Shown: positions 7,943 to 15,742, numbered from the stretch's first letter. The stretch is DNA of 34,647 nt from Methylococcales bacterium (GCA_030654015.1 JAURYI010000100.1:1-34647), one strand, 5' to 3'. Notes: generated by a model not told the origin, from the sequence alone. Made by a program: numbers and translations.

Positions 7943-8211
7943 TAAATCCCCAATTGGTTAAATAAATCATCGGCATCTTTGCATTCCACTAAATTAATAC
8001 CCTGTTCAGAGTCTTTAAAGGTTTGCAGTGTTTCGGCATTCGGTTTATTGAATGAAAAAGGCAAATCTTGTTGTAAAGCAATCTGCTCAAAAAATAAGGC
8101 AATCGCTTGTTCACGACTTAACCCTAAACGCTTTAAAACCAGTTCTGCTTTTTTTATAGTGTCCGTTTGAATGTCTGCTTTTACGGAATTTGTTATCAAT
8201 ACACTATTCAT
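7942..8211 (-). CDS. DinJ/RelB-type antitoxin
   Basis: An 89-aa type II antitoxin. The N-terminus (residues 8-48: NSVKADIQTDTIKKAELVLK, then RLGLSREQAIALFFEQIAL) is the RelB/DinJ ribbon-helix-helix domain, followed by the LPFSFNKPNAET segment typical of DinJ and an acidic tail that would wrap YafQ. A strong SD (GGGGAA) precedes the ATG. It is followed, with overlapping stop and start, by a toxin gene that is truncated, so this antitoxin is probably an orphan that may still bind its own operator or counteract related toxins. Confidence 0.85.
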   Translation of the reverse strand: MNSVLITNSVKADIQTDTIKKAELVLKRLGLSREQAIALFFEQIALQQDLPFSFNKPNAETLQTFKDSEQGINLVECKDADDLFNQLGI

Positions 8212-8275
8212 TTTAATTCCCCATAACTCAGTGTTGTTCGGCTGGATTATAACAAGTCATATAGGGTGGACAACG

Positions 8276-8776
8276 TTATTTCATCGCCAACATCAACCCC
8301 GCACTGCAAAAAAATACCTTGTCACAATGCTGTCCCATGAGTTGCGCGGCTTTGCCTGATAAATCTATAAATTGTCTTGCCAGTTTGTTGTCGGGAATAA
8401 CGCCTAAACCGACTTCATTATGCACCAGCACTAAATCGACGGGTAATAACAATACTGCTTCCAATTGTTGCAAAATAGCCGCTTCTGGGATTTGGTGATA
8501 CAGCATATTATTCAGCCACATCGACACGCATTCCACCAATACAGGGCGTTGGCAATTGGTCAGTGCATCTAATAAATTCACAGGTTCTTCAAGGGTGATA
8601 AACAAATCTTGGCGGCGTTGTTGATGAATCTGTACCCGCTCTGTCATTTCGTCATCAAAAAATTCGGTGGTGGCGAGGTAATAGGGTTTGTCCGCGCCTG
8701 ACCAATTTTGTAATAAATAGCTTTCGGCTAAGCGGGATTTACCGCTTTTTACACCGCCGATAAATAAGGTTTTCAT
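8276..8776 (-). CDS. cobU: Adenosylcobinamide kinase / adenosylcobinamide-phosphate guanylyltransferase
   Basis: Bifunctional CobU (CobP) that phosphorylates adenosylcobinamide and transfers GMP to give AdoCbi-GDP. The P-loop is FIGGVKSGKSRLAE near residue 5. The family signature NEVGLGVIPDNKLAR and the C-terminal LSGKAAQL...FCSAGL are intact; 166 aa is within family range. The ATG at 8776 is chosen because its ATGA overlap with the cbiB stop gives translational coupling and the protein then starts MKTLFIGG as in homologues; a GTG 6 nt upstream is possible. It is the last gene of the leftward cobalamin run. Confidence 0.93.
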   Translation of the reverse strand: MKTLFIGGVKSGKSRLAESYLLQNWSGADKPYYLATTEFFDDEMTERVQIHQQRRQDLFITLEEPVNLLDALTNCQRPVLVECVSMWLNNMLYHQIPEAAILQQLEAVLLLPVDLVLVHNEVGLGVIPDNKLARQFIDLSGKAAQLMGQHCDKVFFCSAGLMLAMK

Positions 8777-9690
8777 GACCACACCGCTCCGATAATTAAC
8801 AGACTGAACACCACGAAATTGATGCGCGTTTTCATTGCCAAGGCTTGCTCTAACGTGTGGCGATTAATCGCATGAATATTAATCCCCAGCGTGGGTTTGT
8901 GTTTCAGTTGCCCGTGATACACCGCATCACCGCCTAACGCCACACCCAATGCGCCCGCCATTGCCGCGATTGGATAACCCGCATTCGGGCTTTCCAGTTT
9001 ATGCCCGTCACGTTTCATACACTGCCACGCGCGTTGTTTATCGTCCGCTATTAAGACTATTAACAGGGCGGTGAGACGGGCAGGGAGGTAGTTTGCCAAG
9101 TCATCCAACAGCGCGGCGGTTTTGCCAAAATAAAAATAACGCGGGGTTTTATAGCCAATCATGGAATCCATGGTATTGATGGCTTTATAAACAGCCACCG
9201 CAGGCAAGCCAAACAGCGCGAGATAAAACAGCGGTGCAATCACGCCATCACTTAAATTTTCTGCCCATGTTTCGAGTGCGGCTTTATAAATGTCTTCGTC
9301 GCTCATGGATTCGGTGTCGCGGCTGACCAGATAACTTAAGGCAAGTTTGGGTTGTTCGGCGGTCAGAATACCCGCCACACTGCTATGCAGCATATTCATT
9401 GCTAAGCCAGTGGAGGCGCACACGGCTAATACCAGTATCGACAATACAGACGGTAATAGATTAATCAGCATCACTAAACTAAGGCTGATTAATCCCGTAA
9501 TAACTAGCAAACTAATTACTAATAACGCGCCAGTTATCAGCTTATCCGTCGGTAGTGAGCTAGTCGAACCATAAAACCGCCGCTCAAACGCGCTGATAAA
9601 TTCACCCATGAAAATAACGGGATGTTTGCAGGGCAGTTCACCGAATAATAGGTCGATGCTGTATGCCAGTAGAGCTATTTCAAAAAACAT
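8773..9690 (-). CDS. cbiB: Adenosylcobinamide-phosphate synthase CbiB
   Basis: Membrane protein that attaches (R)-1-amino-2-propanol (phosphate) to adenosylcobyric acid. With the start at 9690 it is 305 aa, beginning MFFEIALLAYSIDLLFGELP; the typical family motifs HPVIFMG, ETWAENLSDGVIAPLFY, YKAINTMDSMIGYK and SPNAGYPIAAMAGALGV are all present, with about four to five helices. The open frame continues upstream to 9795, but those 35 codons are a palindromic intergenic repeat and not part of the family, so the downstream ATG is preferred. It lies between cobQ and cobU on the same strand and overlaps cobU by 4 nt. Confidence 0.92.
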   Translation of the reverse strand: MFFEIALLAYSIDLLFGELPCKHPVIFMGEFISAFERRFYGSTSSLPTDKLITGALLVISLLVITGLISLSLVMLINLLPSVLSILVLAVCASTGLAMNMLHSSVAGILTAEQPKLALSYLVSRDTESMSDEDIYKAALETWAENLSDGVIAPLFYLALFGLPAVAVYKAINTMDSMIGYKTPRYFYFGKTAALLDDLANYLPARLTALLIVLIADDKQRAWQCMKRDGHKLESPNAGYPIAAMAGALGVALGGDAVYHGQLKHKPTLGINIHAINRHTLEQALAMKTRINFVVFSLLIIGAVWS

Positions 9691-9697
9691 AAATACT

Positions 9698-9812
9698 CGT
9701 TCCAACGCTCCAGCTTTGGAATGCAGCCGTTGACGCTCTAGCGTCTTCTTGCGTACATAGACACAACGCTGGAGCGTTGCCAGATGAATTCCCATGCCAG
9801 AGCGTGGGAACT
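9698..9812. repeat. Composite palindromic repeat between cbiB and cobQ
   Basis: A chain of small inverted repeats: TTCCAA/TTGGAA, GACGCT/AGCGTC, CAACGCT-GG-AGCGTTG and TTCCCA/TGGGAA. Similar TTCCCACGC modules occur in the cobD-internal repeat (12015-12042) and at 32248-32354. It is open in frame with cbiB, creating an apparent but false N-terminal extension. Confidence 0.7.
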
Positions 9813-9825
9813 ATAAGTAAAGACA

Positions 9826-11217
9826 TCAACTCAATGCCCCCATAATTGCATCCATATTCAAGTTATCCGCGACCATATCGGCAAAACCTTGAATCTGTTC
9901 ATCACGATACGCGGCATAATCGTAGCCCTGATAATCAGGATTAAGGCGATTGAAATAGTCAGTACGAAAGTCATTATTATCAAATAGTCCGTGAACATGA
10001 GTTCCCGCAATACGCCCTTGTTGGTAAAACAACGGATAGTTTGCCATGCGTCCGCAGTGAATTTCATAACCTTGCACGGGGTATGAAAACAACTCATAAA
10101 CCCCTCGCTGTAAAATTTTCGGGCTTTGATAAATCACATCGTCAGCAATCAAACCTAAGCCCGCTTCTTCGGTTGGCGAATCATGTTCCAGTGCGTCGGG
10201 ATCATGCAACATTCGGCACAACATTTGATAACCGCCACACACGCCAAATATCGCGCCCGAAAATTGCTGCACTTCGGCAAATAAACCGTTAGCCTTTAAC
10301 CAGCGCACATCGCGAATCACCGTCTTACTGCCTATCATCAACACCATATCAAACGCGGCAAGCGGGCGATATTCATGAATCAGTTCGACATACAATTCAG
10401 GGTCTGCCATCAACACATCCAAGTCGTTGTAGTTGCTTAACCCCCGATACGCCAACACCGCGATACGGATTTTTACCGCGCCTAAACGTTGCTGATAATT
10501 CTGTAAGGATTGCGAATCTTCCATATCAATATTCAATGGCAAAAACGGCAACACGCCCAACACAGGCACACCAAACCGCTCGGCAATAATGCGTTCACCT
10601 TCGTCAAAAAACCGCCGATCTCCACGAAATTTATTCACAATTACGCCGATAAGATTGTCACGCATAGTCTTATCCATCAGCTCCAACGTGCCGTAAATCG
10701 AAGCAAACACCCCGCCGCGTTCAATGTCGGCAACGAGGATATTTTTAGTGTGAAAGGTTTTTGCCACAAAGGTATTGGATAAATCTTTGTGCAGTAAATT
10801 GAGTTCCACAGGCGAACCTGCACCTTCGGCAATCACCAGTTCATAATCCTGCTGACAACGTTCAAAGGCGTGCTGAACCTGATTTTCTAAAAACGCCATT
10901 TCATTGTAATAGTCGCTAATGCCTTGATTTTTATACACCAAGCCATTGATAACCACCTGCACCGAACCGTTGCCGTGTGATTTTAATAACACAGGATTAA
11001 AGTGATAACTCGGCTCAACTCGCGCCGCTTCCGCTTGCAGACATTGGGCGCGGGAAATCTCCCGCCCTTCTTTGGTGACGGCAGAATTATTGGACACGTT
11101 CTGCGCTTTAAACGGCGCGACGTTAATGCCTTTATCGGCGAAAATTCGGCACAATGCCATCACGATGGTGGTTTTACCCGCATCGGAGCTGGTGCCGAAA
11201 ATGGCTAGGGGGTTCAT
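9826..11217 (-). CDS. cobQ: Adenosylcobyric acid synthase (glutamine-hydrolysing)
   Basis: CobQ/CbiP amidates the b, d, e and g side chains of adenosylcobyrinic acid diamide using glutamine and ATP. At 463 aa it is slightly shorter than usual (about 480-500). The N-terminal synthetase domain has the P-loop-like GTSSDAGKTT (residues 8-17) and KAQNVSNNSAVT. The GATase1-type C-terminal domain carries the nucleophile C327 in GVCGGYQML and H409 in THVHGLFD. It sits between cobD and cbiB on the minus strand. A 28-bp palindrome lies in the gap before its start. No cobyrinate-stage gene (cbiA/cobB) or adenosyltransferase is present in the window. Confidence 0.94.
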   Translation of the reverse strand: MNPLAIFGTSSDAGKTTIVMALCRIFADKGINVAPFKAQNVSNNSAVTKEGREISRAQCLQAEAARVEPSYHFNPVLLKSHGNGSVQVVINGLVYKNQGISDYYNEMAFLENQVQHAFERCQQDYELVIAEGAGSPVELNLLHKDLSNTFVAKTFHTKNILVADIERGGVFASIYGTLELMDKTMRDNLIGVIVNKFRGDRRFFDEGERIIAERFGVPVLGVLPFLPLNIDMEDSQSLQNYQQRLGAVKIRIAVLAYRGLSNYNDLDVLMADPELYVELIHEYRPLAAFDMVLMIGSKTVIRDVRWLKANGLFAEVQQFSGAIFGVCGGYQMLCRMLHDPDALEHDSPTEEAGLGLIADDVIYQSPKILQRGVYELFSYPVQGYEIHCGRMANYPLFYQQGRIAGTHVHGLFDNNDFRTDYFNRLNPDYQGYDYAAYRDEQIQGFADMVADNLNMDAIMGALS

Positions 11218-11243
11218 GGTTAATCTCGTTTTGTTTAAATACA

Positions 11244-11295
11244 GGAGTCAAAACTCATGAGTTTTGACTCCAAAATCGGATACTTGCACAGTCTC
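11244..11295. repeat. 28-bp perfect palindrome with shared tail, copy 1
   Basis: 11244-11271 is a perfect 28-bp palindrome (half-site GGAGTCAAAACTCA). It is followed by CCAAAATC, a variable stretch and CACAGTCTC (to 11295). The same string, with one base change in the palindrome, is at 20467-20517. Both copies lie upstream of a leftward gene's start and beyond the preceding gene's 3' hairpin. Confidence 0.8.
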
Positions 11296-11314
11296 ACTTT
11301 AGTTATTGAATATA

Positions 11315-11334
11315 AAAACAGCTAAAGCTGTTTT
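11315..11334. repeat. Hairpin containing the cobD stop codon
   Basis: AAAACAGC (11315-11322) pairs with GCTGTTTT (11327-11334) around a 4-nt loop. The cobD TAG lies at 11324-11322. The same hairpin type is at the cobT stop (13751-13770) and at 28892-28911, and a degenerate copy ends the CPBP gene at 20527. Confidence 0.65.
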
Positions 11335-12404
11335 ACTCCCTGTGCCAGTTGTTCAATGATGGCTGGCTCTTTCACCGCAAAGCGCACAAACCGTTTATCC
11401 AAACCGATAAAATTCTCACAGACGCGAATCAGTATCCGTGCGGGAGCGAGTTGGGCTTGTAACTGATAACCGTCATTGTCATCGTGTACACGCGCCAGTA
11501 AAAAATTCGCTGCGCTGGGATAAATTTCAGCGAACACACCTGATTCGTGCAGCACTTGCTGTAATAACGCGCGGTTGTGGTCGGTTTGTTGGCGGGTTTG
11601 GGCGATAAAATCGGTGTTGGCTAGGGCGCGTTGGGTGTATGCCATGTCTAGGCTGGAGAGCTTCCACGCGGGTTCTAGTTGTTTTAACTGTTGAATAAAA
11701 GCAGCATGAGCGGCGATAAAGCCGACGCGAATGCCCGCGCAACCGTAAAATTTGCTTAACGATTTGATGATGGTGAGTTTTTCGTAGTGCGCAAGACTCG
11801 CCATTGCCGATTCAGCGGTGCAGAAATCTAAAAACGATTCGTCGATGATGATGTGGCAATCGGCGGCAGTCCACTGGGCGAATAAGTTGCGCAGGTCGTA
11901 GAGTGTGCCGTCTGGCGTGGCTGGGTTGACGAAAATGACTGTGCTGCCTTTGGGAATTTGTCGGCTTACGTTATCACAGTGCGTTTTAGAAGCACGGCGC
12001 GGCTCGCCACCACTGCATTCCCACGCGGCGCGTGGGAACGAGTCAAGGCGATTGATGATGTGAATGTTGCAACCCAAACGTTCAGCCAGTCGTTGATATT
12101 CGCCATACAGCGGTGCGTATAACACCACATCTTTAGGTTGTAAATAACGCAACAGCGCGAAAATCGCCGCACTCGCGCCGTTGAATACTTCAATATCGGC
12201 ATTCTCAGGAATCGGGTAACGCTGGGTAATCGCCTGTTTTAAATTACTGTAATCAGGGTCGCTGTAAGGTGTGAGCGATACGGATAACAAGTCGCGCACA
12301 TCGACTGCTTGCTGGGGATTGATGTTTGCTGAAAAATCCAGCACTTGTTCAGGCAAACAGCCAACCTGCGCCGCAAACGCATAAATATTGCCGCCGTGCT
12401 GCAT
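11322..12404 (-). CDS. cobD: Threonine-phosphate decarboxylase (PLP-dependent) with internal repeat insertion
   Basis: CobD makes (R)-1-amino-2-propanol O-phosphate for the nucleotide loop from L-threonine-phosphate; it is a fold-type I aminotransferase relative. The start MQHGGNIYAFAAQVG with LDFSANINP is typical; APLYGEY, NPATPDGTLY and the PLP lysine in IKSLSKFYGCAGIRVGF are present. Unusually, about 25 residues between INRLDS and QIPKGSTVIF (FPRAAWECSGGEPRRAS...) are encoded by a palindromic intergenic-type repeat inserted in frame. The gene begins immediately after the cobC stop (TAA then ATG), and its own stop sits in a hairpin (11315-11334). Activity is likely retained because the frame and active-site motifs are intact. 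Confidence 0.9.
   Translation of the reverse strand: MQHGGNIYAFAAQVGCLPEQVLDFSANINPQQAVDVRDLLSVSLTPYSDPDYSNLKQAITQRYPIPENADIEVFNGASAAIFALLRYLQPKDVVLYAPLYGEYQRLAERLGCNIHIINRLDSFPRAAWECSGGEPRRASKTHCDNVSRQIPKGSTVIFVNPATPDGTLYDLRNLFAQWTAADCHIIIDESFLDFCTAESAMASLAHYEKLTIIKSLSKFYGCAGIRVGFIAAHAAFIQQLKQLEPAWKLSSLDMAYTQRALANTDFIAQTRQQTDHNRALLQQVLHESGVFAEIYPSAANFLLARVHDDNDGYQLQAQLAPARILIRVCENFIGLDKRFVRFAVKEPAIIEQLAQGVKQL
11988..12042. repeat. Palindromic repeat inside cobD
   Basis: The core 12015-12042 (28 bp) is identical to 32327-32354 and contains a 9-bp stem TTCCCACGC/GCGTGGGAA with a 3-nt loop (12018-12038). The adjoining 11988-12014 (AAGCACGGCGCGGCTCGCCA...) looks like the rest of the same element. 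It is in frame within cobD. Confidence 0.8.
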
Positions 12405-12968
12405 TTATAAATTAACGTATTCAATGTAAATATAATCATCAACACTGCGTAATTTGTGTGTTGATCCTGAGTCGATACGAAATTGAAACGCATTTTCTAA
12501 CGGTAGATTTAACACCCGCGCCAGTAATGCACGAATCACGCCCGCATGAGTGACGATAACCACTTGCTCTGCGTCAGTCGCTAATAATTCTTGCCAGAAT
12601 TTACCTGTGCGTTGATACAAGTCGCCGAAACTTTCACCATTAGGCGGCACGGCAGTGGCAAAATTATCTGCCCAATGCTGTAACGCAACGGGGTCAAGGT
12701 CGTCAAAGCGTTTTTCTTCCCAATCGCCAAAATGCAGTTCTTGCAAACGCGCATCGGTGGTGACCGAGTCAGAAAACGTTTCTGCCAATTTAATACAGCG
12801 GGTAAGCGGGCTGCTGAAGACGCGGCAATCGTCGTCAAGTTCGGGTAACTTGTCATGCAGAATTTCCACTTCTTCTGGAAAGCTGGGGGCTAAGCCGATA
12901 TTGCTCTGCCCATAACACAAGCCTTCCGCGCTTGCCGTTTGTGTGTGGCGAATTAAATAAATGTCCAT
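12405..12968 (-). CDS. cobC: Alpha-ribazole phosphatase
   Basis: Histidine phosphatase of 187 aa that removes the 5'-phosphate of alpha-ribazole phosphate (or of cobalamin phosphate) in nucleotide-loop assembly. The catalytic RHT motif is in IYLIRHTQT at the N-terminus, SSPLTRC follows, the acid/base E is in LQELHFGDWE, and the second histidine is in IVTHAGVIRALL. The QTxxAxGxCYGQSN start is characteristic of CobC rather than general phosphoglycerate mutases. It overlaps the end of cobS by 16 nt and abuts cobD, so it is firmly part of the operon. Confidence 0.93.
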   Translation of the reverse strand: MDIYLIRHTQTASAEGLCYGQSNIGLAPSFPEEVEILHDKLPELDDDCRVFSSPLTRCIKLAETFSDSVTTDARLQELHFGDWEEKRFDDLDPVALQHWADNFATAVPPNGESFGDLYQRTGKFWQELLATDAEQVVIVTHAGVIRALLARVLNLPLENAFQFRIDSGSTHKLRSVDDYIYIEYVNL

Positions 12969-13699
12969 AAACTACTCACTGTGAGATAAAAAATAAGCTC
13001 GGCGATTTGTTGGCTCGCGCCTAAACAATCGCCCGTATAGCCGCCGATGTGACGGTAAAAATACTGCCCCAGACAATAATTGACTAGGAAAACTGGCACG
13101 ATAGCCAAGCTGCATAAAGCAGGTAATAGCAACATCGGCAACAGCGCGAAACTTGCCGCAATCAATAACTCTGGAATGCTGGGTTTGTGCAACACATCTT
13201 TGCTTTTACTGTTATCAGCTCGCGCATAATCGTAGCGGTACATCAATAACAACGGTGGGAAACGGCTGATACTATGACCTGCCAGCAAAAGCCACGGCAA
13301 TTGGTTTGTCGGTAGTTCCATCCACACACTCAACTTTAATGCCAATAACAACACCAAACCGACCAGCGCGTAACTACCGACCCGCGAATCTTTCATAATA
13401 ATTAAAATTTGCGCCTTACCATAACCACCGCCAAAACTATCACAGACATCCGCAAAACCATCTTCATGAAAACTGCCCGTCAATAATACAGTGGCAATTA
13501 AGCTCAGTATTAACGCCGTTAATTTTGACCACAATAAGACGGATACATAAAACACCGCCGCCGCACAACCACCGACTAACCAACCAATCATCGGTAAATA
13601 CACGACCGCTTGTGGTAACTGTGTGTAATCCAGATTTTTAGGGACAGGTACGCGGGTATAAAAACTTATCGCCAGTTGTAGGTGTTTGAGTGAGAGCAT
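12953..13699 (-). CDS. cobS: Adenosylcobinamide-GDP ribazoletransferase
   Basis: CobS (CobV), the membrane enzyme joining AdoCbi-GDP with alpha-ribazole(-phosphate). The 248-aa protein has about six hydrophobic helices. Family motifs are FYTRVPVP near the N-terminus, GSFHEDGFADVCDSFGGGYGK (the Mg-binding EDGxAD segment, around residues 77-97), ILIIMKDSRVGSYA and the C-terminal GGYTGDCLGA. It lies 69 bp after cobT on the same strand and overlaps cobC. Confidence 0.94.
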   Translation of the reverse strand: MLSLKHLQLAISFYTRVPVPKNLDYTQLPQAVVYLPMIGWLVGGCAAAVFYVSVLLWSKLTALILSLIATVLLTGSFHEDGFADVCDSFGGGYGKAQILIIMKDSRVGSYALVGLVLLLALKLSVWMELPTNQLPWLLLAGHSISRFPPLLLMYRYDYARADNSKSKDVLHKPSIPELLIAASFALLPMLLLPALCSLAIVPVFLVNYCLGQYFYRHIGGYTGDCLGASQQIAELIFYLTVSSLWTFI

Positions 13700-13750
13700 G
13701 GTTATTGCGTTTATTGTTAGAGAAGTCCAATACCTTTGTGGATTGGCTGG

Positions 13751-13770
13751 AAAACGGCTAAATCCGTTTT
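13751..13770. repeat. Hairpin at the cobT stop codon
   Basis: AAAACGG (13751-13757) pairs with CCGTTTT (13764-13770). The cobT TAA (13771-13769) overlaps the right arm, so the repeat supplies the end of the gene. It belongs to the same family as the hairpins at 11315-11334 and 28892-28911. Confidence 0.65.
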
Positions 13771-14872
13771 ATTCAGAATCCACGCCTGCTTCCGCAAAAC
13801 TCGCCATTTCATTGAGAAACAACACAGCGGATTGTAACAGCGGATACGCTAAGGCGATACCTGAGCCTTCGCCTAAGCGTAAGTTTAGATTTAATAAGGC
13901 AGTGGCGTTGAAGTGTTTTAATAAGGCTTGGTGTCCTTGTTCATCGGAAACGTGGGAGAACACGCAATAATCCAAAACCTGTGGATATAAACAACTGGCA
14001 ACCAATAACGCGCTACTGGCAATAAACCCATCAACCATGATAACCATACCAAGCTCAGCGGCTTGTAAGTATGCCCCGACCATCATGGCGATTTCAAAAC
14101 CGCCGAAAGTGGTTAACGCATTTAAAGCTATAGGATGGGCTGACGCAGGAAGCCCATCGTTCGCGATTGATGGGCTTCGTACCTCAGCCCATCCTATATT
14201 TTGTTTTAACGCTTGTTGCAATACAGTGACTTTATGCGCAAGCTGCTTGTCGTCCAAACCCGTGCCACGCCCGACACATTGCACCAACGGCAAGTCTGTC
14301 AAAGTGTGCATTAATAACGCGGCAGAAGAGGTATTACCGATACCCATTTCACCAAAGCCGATGCAGTTACAGCCTGTCGCGTGTTGTTGTGTTACCAAAT
14401 CCGCGCCTGTTTGTATCGCTGTTAAACAATCGGCTGAATTCATTGCCGCTTGTGTTAAAAAATTCTGCGTTCCTTTGGCGATTTTGGCATTAATCAACTG
14501 CGGATGTGCGGCTAAATCGGCATTGACACCTGCATCGACCACCAGCAGATTTATAGCGTGTTGTTTGGCAAATACGCTAATCGCCGCGCCGCCTGTCAAA
14601 AAATTCGCCACCATTTGCGCGGTGACAGATTGCGGATAAGCACTGACCCCTGCGGCAACTACGCCGTGATCGCCTGCAAAAATCAGAATGCTGGGTTTAG
14701 TTAAGTGTGGCGTTAAGCTGTTTTGACATAAACCAATCTGTAAAGCCAGTGTTTCTAACTGACCTAACGCGCCTAAAGGCTTGGTTTTTTGGTCTATTTT
14801 GGAGTGTAAAGCGGATTTTAAGGTGGTGGCGAGTGAGGAAATAGCAAAATCTAACGGCACGGTGTGTTCCAT
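13769..14872 (-). CDS. cobT: Nicotinate-nucleotide:dimethylbenzimidazole phosphoribosyltransferase with internal repeat insertion
   Basis: CobT makes alpha-ribazole phosphate from NaMN and DMB. Visible motifs are KPLGALGQLE, the FAGDHGVVAAGVSAYP loop, GEMGIGNTSSAALL, GRGTGLDD, GGFEIAMMVGA and the C-terminal catalytic LGEGSGIALAYPLL. At 367 aa it is longer than usual (about 340-356). The excess falls between VLQQALKQN and ALTTFGGFEIA, where about 24 residues (IGWAEVRSPSIANDG...) are encoded by a perfect double-stem palindromic repeat inserted in frame. It overlaps bluB by 22 nt, consistent with a paired role in DMB synthesis and activation. The active-site motifs are intact, so function is probably kept. 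Confidence 0.92.
   Translation of the reverse strand: MEHTVPLDFAISSLATTLKSALHSKIDQKTKPLGALGQLETLALQIGLCQNSLTPHLTKPSILIFAGDHGVVAAGVSAYPQSVTAQMVANFLTGGAAISVFAKQHAINLLVVDAGVNADLAAHPQLINAKIAKGTQNFLTQAAMNSADCLTAIQTGADLVTQQHATGCNCIGFGEMGIGNTSSAALLMHTLTDLPLVQCVGRGTGLDDKQLAHKVTVLQQALKQNIGWAEVRSPSIANDGLPASAHPIALNALTTFGGFEIAMMVGAYLQAAELGMVIMVDGFIASSALLVASCLYPQVLDYCVFSHVSDEQGHQALLKHFNATALLNLNLRLGEGSGIALAYPLLQSAVLFLNEMASFAEAGVDSE
14129..14198. repeat. 70-bp double-stem palindromic repeat inside cobT
   Basis: Outer arms of 15 bp (TATAGGATGGGCTGA at 14129-14143 and its exact complement at 14184-14198) enclose inner 10-bp arms GAAGCCCATC/GATGGGCTTC. It is fully open in the cobT frame. Confidence 0.9.
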
Positions 14873-15504
14873 GAATTTTCAAATAATAAACTGTTCAGAT
14901 CTTGTCGTTCTGCCCAGTGTTGTTGTTCCAGCATCGGCTTGTCATAAAAGGCTTCGACATGACCCAAGCATAAAATCGCCAACGGCTGGCTGTCGTTGGG
15001 CATTGCTAATACCGTTTTTAAGGCTTCGGGGGCAAACATTGACACCCAGCCCATGCCGATACCTTCCGCACGCGCGGCTAACCACATATTTTGTATCGCA
15101 CAGGACAACGACGCAACGTCCATTTCGGGTAACGTACGCCGTCCAAAAATATGTTTTTCTCGCTGTTCGCACAAGGCAGCAATCAAAATCTCACCACATT
15201 CTAATATGCCTTCCACTTTCAGCTTCATAAATTCGTCTTCGCGCTCGTCTAATGCTTTCGCAGTCGCAATACGTTCTTGTTCCACCAGTGCGTGTATTTG
15301 GCTGCGTAATGCGGGTTCAGTAATACGAAGAAACCGCCACGGCTGCATAAAACCCACGCTGGGCGCGTGATGCGCGGCTTGCAACAAGCGCGTTAATAAC
15401 TCAGGTGCAATAGGGTCAGGTAAAAAATGGCGCATATCACGGCGTTCATAAATGACACGATAAATAGCGGCGCGTTCGGTTTCGGTGTAGGACTGTGACG
15501 GCAT
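14851..15504 (-). CDS. bluB: 5,6-dimethylbenzimidazole synthase
   Basis: BluB is a flavin-destructase that converts reduced FMN plus O2 to DMB, the lower ligand of B12. The 217-aa nitroreductase-fold protein shows YERRDMRHF near residues 20-28 (FMN phosphate binding and the catalytic Asp region), HAPSVGFMQPWRFL, and the C-terminal GIGMGWVSMF and LCLGHVE. Its presence next to cobT implies that this organism makes its own aerobic DMB and a standard cobalamin. The start lies 5 nt after the hicA stop and the end overlaps cobT by 22 nt. Confidence 0.93.
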   Translation of the reverse strand: MPSQSYTETERAAIYRVIYERRDMRHFLPDPIAPELLTRLLQAAHHAPSVGFMQPWRFLRITEPALRSQIHALVEQERIATAKALDEREDEFMKLKVEGILECGEILIAALCEQREKHIFGRRTLPEMDVASLSCAIQNMWLAARAEGIGMGWVSMFAPEALKTVLAMPNDSQPLAILCLGHVEAFYDKPMLEQQHWAERQDLNSLLFENSWNTPCR

Positions 15505-15509
15505 GGTGT

Positions 15510-15740
15510 TTAGTTTTTGCTGGATTTTAAAAAATCGTCAACTGACAAGCCAATATCTTTTGCAATTTGTCTGAGCAAAATGGGCGATACGTCACGTCCT
15601 GCATGAAAAGGAACGGTAGTACATCGCCCGTCAGAATGTCTGAATTGTTTGTGTGAGCCGCGTTGCCGAATTTCAATAAAGTCCAGTAGCTCAAGTATCA
15701 GCACTATTTCACGCGGTTTTAACACGGGTACATTTCCCAT
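15510..15740 (-). CDS. hicA: HicA-family mRNA interferase toxin
   Basis: A 76-aa HicA toxin with a dsRBD-like fold. The catalytic histidine lies in RQRGSHKQFRH (about residues 26-36), the conserved G-S-H-K/x-F motif, followed by TTVPFHAGRDVSPILLRQIAKDIGLS, which is typical of the family. It cleaves mRNA when not bound by HicB. The antitoxin gene lies 2 nt upstream. The hicA stop is only 5 nt from the bluB start, so the toxin-antitoxin pair is in effect the promoter-proximal part of the cobalamin run. Confidence 0.93.
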   Translation of the reverse strand: MGNVPVLKPREIVLILELLDFIEIRQRGSHKQFRHSDGRCTTVPFHAGRDVSPILLRQIAKDIGLSVDDFLKSSKN

Positions 15741-15742
15741 GC

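Noticed and set aside
14037-14639. 200-codon + strand frame antisense to cobT
   Set aside because: The reverse strand is a convincing CobT; this frame is cysteine- and alanine-rich shadow sequence.
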